NCBI GenBank assembly: GCA_030679955.1
Contig: JAUXSF010000009.1
Location: 62,001-126,000 of the forward strand
Reading direction: 5' to 3'
Source: Chlamydiales bacterium
GTDB taxonomy: Bacteria > Chlamydiota > Chlamydiia > Chlamydiales > JAJFMA01
DNA: 64,000 nt
The number at the start of each line of letters is the position of its first letter. The stretch's first letter is position 1. Below are positions 43,891 through 53,180 of the stretch, one piece after another. Under the pieces are notes generated by a model. It made no database searches, was not told the DNA's origin, and saw only the letters and a program-made list of their open reading frames with translations. Position numbers and translations under genes: made by a program.

Positions 43891-45263
43891 TTCTCCAGCT
43901 CCTTAAGATAGGTGTCCAAGTTGTGATATTGTGGCTCGGGATCTTCTTCGGTGGGTCCTACTTTGATTTTGTGATCTAAAAGAAACACAAACAGCGCAAA
44001 CAGCATGATGTAAACGACTGTGAACATTATGAGCGAGCCCAGGATTTGTCCTGCTGTCACCGACTTTGACAGGCCATCGGAGATACGTAGCAGGTTGTAG
44101 ACGATCCAAGGATAGCGACCCACTTCAGCCGTCATCCAACCTGTCTGGTTAGCTATCTGAGGGAATATTGCCGATAGAACCAGTCCACGCATGAACCAGC
44201 GGCTGGAAAAGAGCGTTCCCCTCCACCAAAGAAAAACAGCGCCACAGGAGAAAAATACCATAGCGCCCCACATGTAGAGCATCCAGTGGTAGCTTTGAAA
44301 GACCAACGAAACTCGTGGCCAGTCTTTGCGATCGATTTTGTCCAATCCCTGGATAGGAGCCTTAAAATCGCCGTAGGTTAGATAGCTCAACATATCTGGA
44401 AGCTTTATGCCATAGTCCACACGCTGCATAGCATCATTGGGAACGCCAAAAAGGTATAGCGGCACACCGTTTTCAGTATGGTATACACCCTCCATAGCAG
44501 CTAATTTGGCAGGCTGATATTTAGCGACAATTTTGGCGCTCAAGTCACCCAGATAAAGCTGTAGAGCACATGAAACAACAGCCAAACCTAAACCAATCTT
44601 TAGCGAAGTACGCGAGAAATTAGGGTGCCTTCCCTTTAAGAAGTAGTAGGCAGAGACGCTGATAACAAGAAAGGCCCCAGCTAGCCAGCAGCCTACAACA
44701 GTGTGCGCAAGGCGTATCATGGATGATGGGTTAAAGACCATGGCCCAAAAGTCCACAATCTCAGCACGAGCCGCTAAGCCCTCTCCCACGATGTGGAAAC
44801 CAGCAGGTGTTTGCATCCAGGCGTTAGCTACAACGATCCAAATAGCACTGAAATGAGCTCCTAGGCATACCATCAGAGTAGCGAAGAAGTGCAGCTTTGG
44901 CCCGACGCGGTCCCAACCAAATAGTAGGATAGAAAGGAAGCCAGACTCCAAGAAGAAGGCAAAAACGCCTTCTGCCGCCAAGGCGCTACCGAATACATCA
45001 CCAACATAGCGCGAGTAATGTGACCAATTGGTCCCGAACTCAAACTCCATAACAATACCGGTCGCGACACCCATGGCAAAAGTCAGCGCAAAGATCCGCG
45101 TCCAGAACTTGGCAAAACGCTTGTAGATCTCGTCTCCAGTCTTGAGATAGATAGCCTCCATCGCCACCATCACTACCCCTAAGCCAATGCTAAGCGGTGG
45201 ATAGATGTAGTGGAACATGATGGTAACGGCAAATTGCAACCGCGCTAATATCTCTGTATCCAT
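43887..45263 (-). CDS. cydA: Cytochrome bd ubiquinol oxidase, subunit I
   Basis: Haem-bearing subunit of cytochrome bd oxidase: oxidises quinol and reduces oxygen at the inner membrane. His18 in the first helix ([18 protein letters not shown]) corresponds to the haem b595 ligand. The His in [15 protein letters not shown] corresponds to the haem b558 ligand. [12 protein letters not shown] is the GRxPW motif. At 458 residues it has the short Q-loop form. AAGGAG precedes the ATG. The cydAB pair matches the arrangement known in Chlamydia, where it adjoins the cyclic-di-AMP genes; here folP lies between. Confidence 0.96.
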   Translation of the reverse strand: MDTEILARLQFAVTIMFHYIYPPLSIGLGVVMVAMEAIYLKTGDEIYKRFAKFWTRIFALTFAMGVATGIVMEFEFGTNWSHYSRYVGDVFGSALAAEGVFAFFLESGFLSILLFGWDRVGPKLHFFATLMVCLGAHFSAIWIVVANAWMQTPAGFHIVGEGLAARAEIVDFWAMVFNPSSMIRLAHTVVGCWLAGAFLVISVSAYYFLKGRHPNFSRTSLKIGLGLAVVSCALQLYLGDLSAKIVAKYQPAKLAAMEGVYHTENGVPLYLFGVPNDAMQRVDYGIKLPDMLSYLTYGDFKAPIQGLDKIDRKDWPRVSLVFQSYHWMLYMWGAMVFFSCGAVFLWWRGTLFSSRWFMRGLVLSAIFPQIANQTGWMTAEVGRYPWIVYNLLRISDGLSKSVTAGQILGSLIMFTVVYIMLFALFVFLLDHKIKVGPTEEDPEPQYHNLDTYLKELEK

Positions 45264-45336
45264 AATTTCTCCTTACAATGAGCATGTATTACACTCCTTG
45301 ACAGCTCTGTTGTAAAGAAAAATTGTAGGGAGGGAC

Positions 45337-45422
45337 AAAAGGACCAAAAGGACGAAAAGGACCTAAAAAAGTAACTATGCTTTGCGCCTTTTTAGGTCGT
45401 TTAGGTCCTTTTGGTCCTTTTT
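45337..45422. promoter_or_regulatory. Long hairpin between cydA and folP
   Basis: Arms 45337-45369 and 45389-45422 pair over about 33 bases with few mismatches, built of short AAAAGGACC-type units repeated in tandem. The right arm ends in a T-run on the plus strand, so it has the form of a terminator, yet no plus-strand gene ends upstream. It lies in the shared leader of divergent cydA and folP and could attenuate folP. Confidence 0.55.
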
Positions 45423-45491
45423 TCCACTGTGTTCTCTCTTGAAAGAAACGAAAAATCGAGATAAACTTTCGCGTTTACAAGAAGGTCTAGC

Positions 45492-46307
45492 ATGATATCT
45501 ACAAAAATTATGGGTATATTAAACGTCACTCCTGATTCATGCTATGACGGAGGGCAATATGACACGCTAGACCGTGCGGTAGCTCAGGCACAAAAGCTTT
45601 GTGCGGATGGCGCAGATATCTTGGATATCGGTGGCGAGTCCACGAGACCTGGCGCGGACTCTGTTAGTATAGAAGAGGAGCTTCGACGCGTTATCCCAGT
45701 CATCCAGGCTGTTCGACCACACGTGCGCATACCGATTTCTGTTGATACTTCAAAGGCAGAGGTAGCTGCAGCAGCGGTCGAAGCTGGTGCTACACTGATC
45801 AATGACGTAACAGGTTTCTCCGACTATGCCATGCGCGAAGTGGCAGTTAGCACAGAAACAGAGATTTGCGTCATGCACATGCAGGGACAGCCACGCACGA
45901 TGCAGCTGAATCCGCATTACCCAGAGGGAATCATCACCCATTTGCTAAACTGGTTCGACCAAAGAATCCAGGAATTAGTCGACTTTGGCATCAAAGAAGA
46001 AAATATTATTCTCGATCCAGGCATAGGCTTTGGGAAAACGGTTGCTCATAATATAGAAATTATACAGAATCTGCCCGAATTAAGGGCATTAGGGTTTCGC
46101 GTATTGGTTGGCATCTCGCGCAAAAGCTTCATGGCAAAAATTACTGGAAAAGACAGAGACGAACTGCTACCGCCAACCATAGCAATTAATACCCTAATGA
46201 TGATGGAAAACGTGGATATTATCCGCGTGCATGACGTCGCAGAGCATCGTATGGTCCGCGAAGTTTTAGAGCCTTTGACAGCATGTTCCGGCTGCTCTTG
46301 TTGTTAA
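45492..46307 (+). CDS. folP: Dihydropteroate synthase
   Basis: Joins p-aminobenzoate to the pterin pyrophosphate to give dihydropteroate in folate synthesis. Signature segments are MGILNVTPDSCYDGG (residues 7-21), DIGGESTRPGA (about 45-55), INDVTGF and DPGIGFGK, with the TIM-barrel length of 271 residues. It is a stand-alone FolP, not fused to FolK as in Chlamydia. It ends in a short Cys-rich tail (CSGCSCC). AGAAGG lies before the ATG. It heads the forward cluster with cdaA, 37 bases ahead. Confidence 0.95.
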   Translation: MISTKIMGILNVTPDSCYDGGQYDTLDRAVAQAQKLCADGADILDIGGESTRPGADSVSIEEELRRVIPVIQAVRPHVRIPISVDTSKAEVAAAAVEAGATLINDVTGFSDYAMREVAVSTETEICVMHMQGQPRTMQLNPHYPEGIITHLLNWFDQRIQELVDFGIKEENIILDPGIGFGKTVAHNIEIIQNLPELRALGFRVLVGISRKSFMAKITGKDRDELLPPTIAINTLMMMENVDIIRVHDVAEHRMVREVLEPLTACSGCSCC

Positions 46308-46344
46308 GAGGCATTTTTATTTAGTAGCTTGGGTGGCGGGACCC

Positions 46345-47148
46345 ATGAAATTTTTTAACTTGTTTGTTCCAGGGCTAGAGATAGGCATCATTGCTGTGAT
46401 GTTCTATTACTTGTTATCGTTCTTCTGGAATACGCGAGCAATGGACCTTATATTAGGTCTAGGAGCACTTCTACTCGTCTTAGCAGCAGTTAATTGGCTA
46501 AAACTACCCGTTCTTCAGCGCATGGTCCTGTATATGGGTAACGTGGCAGTTATCGCTTTGTTGATTATCTTCCAGCCAGAGCTACGCCTCGCCCTCGCCA
46601 AGCTTAGCGTGAAAGGTAAGAAATTTAAGGAAATCACCGAATTCGATCGGTTCTTGGATAGCCTAGCGCAATCTGTCTATCGTATGGCTGAAAAGCATAT
46701 CGGCGCCCTGGTAGTATTGGAAAACCAAGATGCTTTGGATGAATATGCCAACAAAGCTGTCTTGCTTAACGCTGAATTTTCCTCCGAGCTGCTAGAATCT
46801 ATCTTCAGCACCAACACGCCCCTGCACGATGGTGCTATTATCTTGCGTGGGACGACCATTCTGTCCGCAGCAACGATACTTCCGCTATCCGACGAAAATT
46901 CCCAACTATCCAAGTCGATGGGAACGCGTCACCGCGCAGGTTTGGGCATTAGCGAACTTACAGACTCACTGATCATTGTCGTGTCTGAAGAAACCGGAAA
47001 GGTTTCGATAGCGCGAGAAGGAATCATCACACGCGGCGTCAAAATTGACCGCTTTAAAGGCATTGTACGCAGTATCTTCACTCCGCCAAAGCTTTCTGTA
47101 CAGAATAGCTACGGCATGCTCGATTGGTTTAAGAAATGGACGGCGTAG
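46345..47148 (+). CDS. cdaA: Diadenylate cyclase (c-di-AMP synthase)
   Basis: Makes cyclic di-AMP from two ATP; chlamydial enzymes of this kind (DacA) are known. Three membrane helices occupy the first 85 residues (GLEIGIIAVMFYYLLSFFW and two more). The DAC domain follows with LHDGAIILRG (DGA motif) and MGTRHRAGLG (RHR motif). The ATG at 46345 is preferred; a GTG four codons upstream is possible. The 3' end overlaps the ATG of the regulator gene by 13 bases. The order cyclase then YbbR protein is the standard one. Confidence 0.95.
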   Translation: MKFFNLFVPGLEIGIIAVMFYYLLSFFWNTRAMDLILGLGALLLVLAAVNWLKLPVLQRMVLYMGNVAVIALLIIFQPELRLALAKLSVKGKKFKEITEFDRFLDSLAQSVYRMAEKHIGALVVLENQDALDEYANKAVLLNAEFSSELLESIFSTNTPLHDGAIILRGTTILSAATILPLSDENSQLSKSMGTRHRAGLGISELTDSLIIVVSEETGKVSIAREGIITRGVKIDRFKGIVRSIFTPPKLSVQNSYGMLDWFKKWTA

Positions 47149-48377
47149 TTACAAAAGTTTTTGTTCTCGATTGGCAGAGAAAATTAGTCGCCCTCATTGG
47201 TGCGATAGCTGTTTGGCTATTTGTGCATCAGAGCATCACCGAGACAAAAACTTTGGCCAACGTACCCATTCGCTTGATCAACCTAACCAGCGACAAAACA
47301 GTTCATGGCCTACTGCCCAACGGTCTTTTAAACAAGCGTGTTGCCCTAACCATCACTGGCACCAAAGATGTCATCGACAACCTGGAATCTAGTGATCTAG
47401 AAGTAGTCCTAGATGCAGCCACGCTACCTGATGAATGGGTTTTGCAAGTTAGTAAGAAGAACTTGGTCAGCCTGGACCCCGAAATTGACCTAACACACCA
47501 TGTCAGCAGTGTCACCAATAGCGAATTCGTCATCAAGATGAGCAAGGTTATCACCGAACGCATACCCGTGACCATTGCTTCGCCTATTGGCTCCGCTCCT
47601 GAAGGCTATCAGTTCTTAGATATCTCCCCTCAGACATTGACCCACACGATAACGGGTCCTGAAGATTTGGTACGCCAGTTGCAAGAGCGCGGCTTTTCCT
47701 TGGAGTTCGATCTGAATCAGATTTCCAAGGCCCAGCTCGATGATCTTAAAGGTTCGGATATTTCCTACCGGCAAGATGAGGTGCAGTTCCCAGTCCCCGA
47801 CCGCTGGAAGCTCATTGTCGTTCCAGGCGAAAGCGATATGCCCGAGCTAATTAATGATCCTGCAGCCAAAAACCTTGTCATTACGTTCTTGCGTAAGGAG
47901 CTTCTTCCGATTCCTTCTGAAATCCCTGCCAGAGTATTCTACCCCGCTGAATACATTAACACCTTAAATCCGCTGACTCACTCCTTAGCTATCGCCGGAG
48001 CCATTAAAGAGAAAGACGGCGTGCGCTTCCTAGGTATTCCGCTACTAGCTGGCGATGTCAGCCGTGTCTTCTTAGACATCGTTAAGGATAACCTAGAGCT
48101 CGTCATCGTCGCTGCACCAGCACAAGAGCGCGAATTCCTGCAGTGGAGCGTTGAGTTTGTCAACGAGAGAGAGCTTGAGGACACCTTCGTCGCACTTCTA
48201 ATGTCCGATCGCACAGAGTCTGTTAACCCACAGAAGAAAGAATCTCGCCTACGTCGACGTTTCCGCGAGTACATGCAGAACATGGCTGTTTATAAGGAAA
48301 AAGGTCAGAAGCTACTCCTCGAGGCTAAGGTTCAAGAGAATAGCATTGTGCTCAATGACGTTTCGGGAAGCTTCTAG
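47136..48377 (+). CDS. cdaR: YbbR-domain regulator of diadenylate cyclase
   Basis: Partner and regulator of the membrane cyclase encoded just before it. One N-terminal membrane helix (LVALIGAIAVWLFVHQSI, about 16-33) anchors a chain of YbbR beta domains outside the membrane (first: VPIRLINLTSDKTVHG; second: ITERIPVTIASPIGSAPEGY). A basic helical tail follows (RLRRRFREYMQNM, about 372-384). 413 residues. It overlaps cdaA and its stop directly precedes the next ATG. Confidence 0.9.
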   Translation: MDGVVTKVFVLDWQRKLVALIGAIAVWLFVHQSITETKTLANVPIRLINLTSDKTVHGLLPNGLLNKRVALTITGTKDVIDNLESSDLEVVLDAATLPDEWVLQVSKKNLVSLDPEIDLTHHVSSVTNSEFVIKMSKVITERIPVTIASPIGSAPEGYQFLDISPQTLTHTITGPEDLVRQLQERGFSLEFDLNQISKAQLDDLKGSDISYRQDEVQFPVPDRWKLIVVPGESDMPELINDPAAKNLVITFLRKELLPIPSEIPARVFYPAEYINTLNPLTHSLAIAGAIKEKDGVRFLGIPLLAGDVSRVFLDIVKDNLELVIVAAPAQEREFLQWSVEFVNERELEDTFVALLMSDRTESVNPQKKESRLRRRFREYMQNMAVYKEKGQKLLLEAKVQENSIVLNDVSGSF

Positions 48378-49517
48378 ATGGGAAGATCGATCAAGGTAGC
48401 ACTGCTAAAAAGCCGCCTGGAAAAGCAAGGCGGTCTAGAAAAGTATGCCAAGCAGTTGGTGAAGGCGTTTGTTCTAAAGGGATGTGATGTCACCATTCTC
48501 ACGACCGGCACACCAATCGATAAGTATCCTTGCGAAGTCATCAGCCTAGGTAAACCTGGACTATTTAGTGCCCTCAACATACTTACTTTTGACCAACAGT
48601 GCAAAAAGTGGCTGGCAGAAAACCCGCAAGATATCGTTTTTGGTACGGAACGCACAACCTTCCAGACACACTATCGAGCAGGTAATGGCGTTCATGCCGC
48701 CTATCTTGAGCGTCGTAAACGCTCGGAAGGTTTTTGGAAACGACTATCTTTCGCGATAAATCCGCTACATCACACCATTTTATCCTTCGAGAGAAAGGCC
48801 TTTGAAGATCCACAACTGGAGAGACTCTTCGTAAACTCTCACATGGTTCGCTCTGAAGTGCTAGAGCACTACAAGACCAATCCCGACAAAATTGATGTGA
48901 TTCATAACGGCGTAGAGTGGTCAGAATGGCAAAAGCCTTTTGATTCGTGGACTGCCACACGCCATGAGCTGCTGAAAGCACTAGGTTTGGATCAGGGCTG
49001 CCATCAGCTTCTTTTTGTCGGTCATGGCTTCCGCCGCAAAGGTCTAGACCGCTTGCTGCATGGCATAGCACGCACTCGGCATCCTTCTAACATTCAGCTT
49101 GCGGTAGTTGGTGTAGACAAAGAAGCAGGCTTCTTTCAGAACCTAGCAAGCGAGCTTAAACTCAACGTGAAGTTCTTTGGTGCACGTTCCGATATCATTA
49201 GCTTCTACCAAGCAGCCGATGCCTTAGCGATCCCTTCAACCTACGATCCCTTTGCCAACGTGACTGTTGAAGCGCTAGCTATGGGCCTTTTTGTCATTAC
49301 CTCCAAAGACAATGGAGGCCATGAGATCATCAACAGACAAATTGGCACGGTAATAGAGAACCTAGATGACCCAGAAGCTATCGCTGACTCGCTTAGGATA
49401 GCTATGCAGCATCCCAAAACAACAGAAAGTGCCATAGCCATTCGCGTGCAAACACGCAGGTATGACTTCGCCAATCAACTGAACACCATTGTGGACCGCA
49501 CACTGGCGAAAAGGTAA
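48378..49517 (+). CDS. Glycosyltransferase family 4
   Basis: Likely transfers sugars in lipopolysaccharide or other glycan synthesis. The N-terminal domain has EKQGGLEKYAKQLVKAF (glycine-rich acceptor loop). The C-terminal donor domain has LLFVGHGFRRKGLDRLLHGI (about 211-230), LAIPSTYDPFANVTVEALAM (about 284-303) with the E-x7-E-type residues and SKDNGGHEII. 379 residues, normal. Its closest shape is the lipopolysaccharide glucosyltransferase WaaG type, but this is not certain. The ATG follows the cdaR stop without a gap. Confidence 0.85.
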   Translation: MGRSIKVALLKSRLEKQGGLEKYAKQLVKAFVLKGCDVTILTTGTPIDKYPCEVISLGKPGLFSALNILTFDQQCKKWLAENPQDIVFGTERTTFQTHYRAGNGVHAAYLERRKRSEGFWKRLSFAINPLHHTILSFERKAFEDPQLERLFVNSHMVRSEVLEHYKTNPDKIDVIHNGVEWSEWQKPFDSWTATRHELLKALGLDQGCHQLLFVGHGFRRKGLDRLLHGIARTRHPSNIQLAVVGVDKEAGFFQNLASELKLNVKFFGARSDIISFYQAADALAIPSTYDPFANVTVEALAMGLFVITSKDNGGHEIINRQIGTVIENLDDPEAIADSLRIAMQHPKTTESAIAIRVQTRRYDFANQLNTIVDRTLAKR

Positions 49518-49522
49518 CCCCC

Positions 49523-50233
49523 ATGCCTCACGACCGCTTCTACTCCCCTGAGACTTTTTCAACGAACATGATTCTTTCCTTGCCGGATGACGAAGCTCAC
49601 CACCTTCGCGTCATGCGAGGCAAAGCAGGCACACAGATTGAACTCGTCAATGGTATGGGACAGCTATCTCAAGCTACTGTAGAAGCTATCGACAAAAGGC
49701 ACACCTCAGTACGTATCGCCAGTATTCAAGATGAGCCATTGCCAACTCGTCAGATCATCCTGGCGCAGGCCGTGCCTAAGCTAAGCAGGCTTGACACAAT
49801 CGTGGAGAAGGGCACAGAACTTGGAATGACACAGCTGTGGCTATTTCCAGGGCAACGTAGCGAAAAGTCTGATCTTTCCCACAACCAGCGTCAACGTGTA
49901 CAGTTCCTGGCCGTGTCAGCCTTAAAACAGTGTGGGAGACTTCATCTTCCCAAAATAGAGTACCGTACATCTCTTGCCAAGTGGACAGAATTGCCTCCAA
50001 TAGCTTTTTTTGGCGATGTTGAGGAATCAGCTCCGCCCTTTCAGAAGCGCTTAGAGGAGCTTAAACCTCAAGATGTGATCTTCTTTGTAGGACCCGAAGC
50101 AGGATTTTCAAGCGAAGAAATAGCGCATCTAAAGCAGCTGGGAGCTCATGGAGTTAGCTTACACAAGAATATTCTCAGAACAGACACCGCTCCCCTTGCC
50201 GCCTTGAGCTTAATCTCTCACTGGCTTCTTTAG
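49523..50233 (+). CDS. rsmE: 16S rRNA m3U1498 methyltransferase
   Basis: Methylates U1498 of 16S rRNA using SAM. The N-terminal PUA-like part has DDEAHHLRVMRGKAGTQIEL. The SPOUT-fold knot is marked by EKGTELGMTQLWLF, FFVGPEAGFSSEEI (GPEGG variant) and LHKNILRTDTAPLAALSLI. 236 residues. It ends the forward cluster and converges on pyk across a palindromic element. Confidence 0.93.
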   Translation: MPHDRFYSPETFSTNMILSLPDDEAHHLRVMRGKAGTQIELVNGMGQLSQATVEAIDKRHTSVRIASIQDEPLPTRQIILAQAVPKLSRLDTIVEKGTELGMTQLWLFPGQRSEKSDLSHNQRQRVQFLAVSALKQCGRLHLPKIEYRTSLAKWTELPPIAFFGDVEESAPPFQKRLEELKPQDVIFFVGPEAGFSSEEIAHLKQLGAHGVSLHKNILRTDTAPLAALSLISHWLL

Positions 50234-50306
50234 GACTTAAACGCAAAGACGCAGACATATCTTAACGCATAAGTTTTTCTGACAAAATATCCTTTGTGGA
50301 AAATCC

Positions 50307-50496
50307 AGCCGCGAATGCGGCTGAAGCATGTAGCCCCAAGCGTGAGCTTGGGGTATGCGATATATTGACGTCTAGCCGTGAACACGGCGACAGAATCACA
50401 TGTCATCTCTGTCGCCGTTCACACGGCTCATAATAAATCGCTATTTCCACCCCACGCTAACGCGTGGGGCTACATGCTTTAGCCGCATTCGCGGCT
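50307..50496. repeat. Nested palindromic REPIN-like element between rsmE and pyk
   Basis: Outer arms 50307-50353 and 50450-50496 pair over 47 bases with few mismatches. They contain AGCCGCGAATGCGGCT (itself palindromic), AAGCATGTAGCCCCA and a GCG..AGC hairpin. Inner arms 50374-50393 and 50409-50428 (AGCCGTG...GGCGACAG) pair with about 17 of 20 bases. Each half has GTAG directly before a GC-rich hairpin, the form of a REP; two in inverse order make a REPIN/BIME. The rest of the 295-base gap has no gene. Confidence 0.85.
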
Positions 50497-50528
50497 CAAT
50501 TTTTCACAAAGCGCAAAGATAAATCCTC

Positions 50529-52295
50529 CTACTGCAGGACGACGCCTTTGTAGACAAGAGCCTTGTCTGGATCGACTGTAACCAACTGACCTTCTTTCAG
50601 AATAGCCGTAGCACCATCGGCCCGCACGATAGCTGGCTTGCCTTGTCGTGTGGCAAGATCTAGCAGATAAGCCTCCGACTTGGTGTCATCGACATGGTTG
50701 TGCAACACCACCGCCAAAGCATTAGCCACAAAGGGTTGATAGGTTGGATCGCACTTAGGAATGACCAAAATTTGGTTTCTGACAGTAAAGGGCTCACGAG
50801 ATTCTGGTGACATCAAGATAGCTACATTGCCATGCACACGGGAACCACGGCCTTTTTGCCCACGGACTAATACATCACCAATGTTCTCTACGACCATGGT
50901 ATTGGTGGTGCCGCTAACGCCAAAAGGCGAACCGGCGGTGACTATCACCAAATCGCCATAGCTAACTAAGCCCATATCCAATGCTAGATGGCTCAACGTT
51001 TGGTAAGCTTCGTCAAAATCATTGCCCACTTCGCTTAAAATCGGCGTCACACCCCAATTAACAGCCATCTGATGGTAGGACTTCTCTTTGGGAGTCATCG
51101 CTAATATGGGTAGGCTTGGACGCAAACGCGACAATAGTCTGGCTGTGCTGCCACTTCTGGTGAAGGCAAAGATAGCCTTTGCACGGCTGCTATAAGCAGT
51201 TTTAACCGTGGCTAATGTCACGGCAGACGGAACGTCGTGGTAAACAAGGTTCGCGTGCTGGTCCAAAAACTGACGGTTCTGGAAATCTGATTCAGCCTCC
51301 AGAATCACACTACGCATCACATTGACCACTTCAATAGGGTATCGACCAACGGCGGTTTCTCCAGACAACATGACTGCTGAAGTACCATCGTAGATGGCAT
51401 TCGCCACGTCCGACACTTCAGCTCGCGTAGGACGCGGGTTGTTAATCATAGATTCGAGCATTTGTGTCGCGGTAACTGATGGCTTACCGGCCAGGTAACT
51501 CTTGCGGATCATCATCTTTTGCAAACGTGGAACTTGGCTGATCGGCACCTCTACGCCCAGGTCTCCACGTGCAATCATCACGCCATCTGCTGCCTGAATA
51601 ATAGTATCGAAGTTCTGGACGCCCTCAGCATTTTCAATCTTGGCGATTACCAGTATTTCGGGATGCCCGTGCTCCTCTAGTACCTTTTTGATGGCCATGA
51701 TGTCGTCAGCCTTGCGGATGAACGACGCTGCTATTAGATCGATATCGTTCTCACAACCAAAGATAATGTCTTCGCGGTCTTTGTCCGTCATGGCTGGCAG
51801 TGGCAGCTTCTCATTGGGGATATTCACACCCTTTCCAGGACGCAGAATGCCATCATTTTGTATTCGTACAACCACGCCGTCGGCATCTTTAGAGACGACT
51901 CTGGAGATAATATATCCATCATCGAAGAGAATCCGGCTGCCTTCGTTTACACAGTCCAAGACGTTAGCGGGAGAAACAGATATACCTTCTTCAGAGCCTT
52001 CAATCGGTTCTTTTTGAACCCTCAGGTGCTGTCCTGTGACCAGCTTTAGCTCAGGTTGGGCAAGTTTTCCAACACGGATTTTAGGTCCGCGGGTATCCAT
52101 ACAGATCGCAAGAGGCTTGTTGGCACGTTGACGAGCATGTTTCAACCTGCGGATCATACCCCCTAACATCTCATGAGTGCTATGACTGCAATTAAGACGC
52201 GCGACGCTCATACCAGCGGATATCAAGGCGTCTATAGCCTCATCAGAATCCACCGCCGGCCCGATCGTGCAAACTATCTTGGTCCTTGTTTCCAT
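50529..52295 (-). CDS. pyk: Pyruvate kinase with C-terminal swivelling domain
   Basis: Makes pyruvate and ATP from phosphoenolpyruvate. Key segments are VARLNCSHSTHE (about 31-42), CMDTRGPKIRVG, IARGDLGVEVP, TATQMLESM and SGETAVGRYP. At 588 residues it carries the extra C-terminal domain related to the phosphohistidine domain of PEP-utilising enzymes (ending VRADGATAILKEGQLVTVDP), as in Bacillus-type enzymes. It is longer than the roughly 485-residue enzyme I recall for C. trachomatis. The start ATG at 52295 directly precedes the conserved RTKIVCTIGPA segment. Confidence 0.96.
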   Translation of the reverse strand: METRTKIVCTIGPAVDSDEAIDALISAGMSVARLNCSHSTHEMLGGMIRRLKHARQRANKPLAICMDTRGPKIRVGKLAQPELKLVTGQHLRVQKEPIEGSEEGISVSPANVLDCVNEGSRILFDDGYIISRVVSKDADGVVVRIQNDGILRPGKGVNIPNEKLPLPAMTDKDREDIIFGCENDIDLIAASFIRKADDIMAIKKVLEEHGHPEILVIAKIENAEGVQNFDTIIQAADGVMIARGDLGVEVPISQVPRLQKMMIRKSYLAGKPSVTATQMLESMINNPRPTRAEVSDVANAIYDGTSAVMLSGETAVGRYPIEVVNVMRSVILEAESDFQNRQFLDQHANLVYHDVPSAVTLATVKTAYSSRAKAIFAFTRSGSTARLLSRLRPSLPILAMTPKEKSYHQMAVNWGVTPILSEVGNDFDEAYQTLSHLALDMGLVSYGDLVIVTAGSPFGVSGTTNTMVVENIGDVLVRGQKGRGSRVHGNVAILMSPESREPFTVRNQILVIPKCDPTYQPFVANALAVVLHNHVDDTKSEAYLLDLATRQGKPAIVRADGATAILKEGQLVTVDPDKALVYKGVVLQ

Positions 52296-52414
52296 AGAAC
52301 TTCCCCCGTTTACTTGTTATACCCGCCGAGCGCAAAAATGTCTCGTGTTTAGCAAACGTGGTGGTTTATATTAACTCTTCATGGTAGTGTGCGTCTCTTA
52401 GTTGGAGATTGGTT

Positions 52415-53023
52415 ATGACTCGCCGTTGGCTTTTTTCTCTTCTGATCGCCCTTACTGGCATAGCCCAACCTGTTGCTGCCGAGATTGTCTCTGTTCAGGT
52501 ATCTTGGGTGCCTGATCAATGTGCGGCATGTTATGCTGTGTTGGAAAGGCGCTTGAAAGCAATCCCCGGCGTTGCACAAGCTGACTTCAATTTTAATCTT
52601 GCTATGGCGGAACTTCGTTGGAAACCTAACCAACCTTATGATGACCGCGTGGTCCGTACCCCGGTAGCCTGGGCAGGCCTTCGCTTACGCGATGTCCGCA
52701 TTAAAGTGCGAGGCACCATAGCTCATGATGACCATAATGTTTATTTGGTCTCTATCGGTGACAATACAATCTTTCCTTTAGTTAGCGCCCCCAAGACTGA
52801 TAACCGCTTTTTTGTTCGTAAAGCAATTTCTACCTACGCTCTTGATCCTATGGTTCAAGAACGCTTACTTCTTGCTGAAGTTAATTTTGAAATGGTCACT
52901 ATCGAAGGCATTCTAGTTGATCCGTTCCGCCCACCTGTTCACCTTCAAGTCGAAAAGATCGAGTTCCCCAACTCCACTCCCCCACCGAATCTCAATCAAA
53001 ACGGTACAGTTTCTTTAAGGTAA
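52415..53023 (+). CDS. Secreted protein with an HMA-like CxxC domain
   Basis: Not assigned to a known protein. Residues 1-22 form a signal peptide (WLFSLLIALTGIAQPVAA). The next 60 residues have the order of a heavy-metal-associated (HMA) fold: VSVQVSWVPDQCAACYAVLE, then RRLKAIPGVAQADFNFNLAM and AELRWKPNQPYD, with the metal-binding type Cys-x2-Cys. A second domain with beta strands follows (about 90-202). Periplasmic metal handling is possible, but the fold may be used structurally. Start at 52415: GGAG lies 7 bases upstream; a TTG two codons earlier is less likely. Confidence 0.68.
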   Translation: MTRRWLFSLLIALTGIAQPVAAEIVSVQVSWVPDQCAACYAVLERRLKAIPGVAQADFNFNLAMAELRWKPNQPYDDRVVRTPVAWAGLRLRDVRIKVRGTIAHDDHNVYLVSIGDNTIFPLVSAPKTDNRFFVRKAISTYALDPMVQERLLLAEVNFEMVTIEGILVDPFRPPVHLQVEKIEFPNSTPPPNLNQNGTVSLR

Positions 53024-53180
53024 ATTTACACTCTCGCTGTAAGATCATGCTTATTGACAACTAGAATCGTCATCCACCGACATAGTCAAACAGTTTAAAA
53101 CTATTTTTAATTGCGTTTATAAGGCATTACTGTTATGGTTACTGTTTTGATTAATAGTCTTTATATATTAGGAGTGACTA

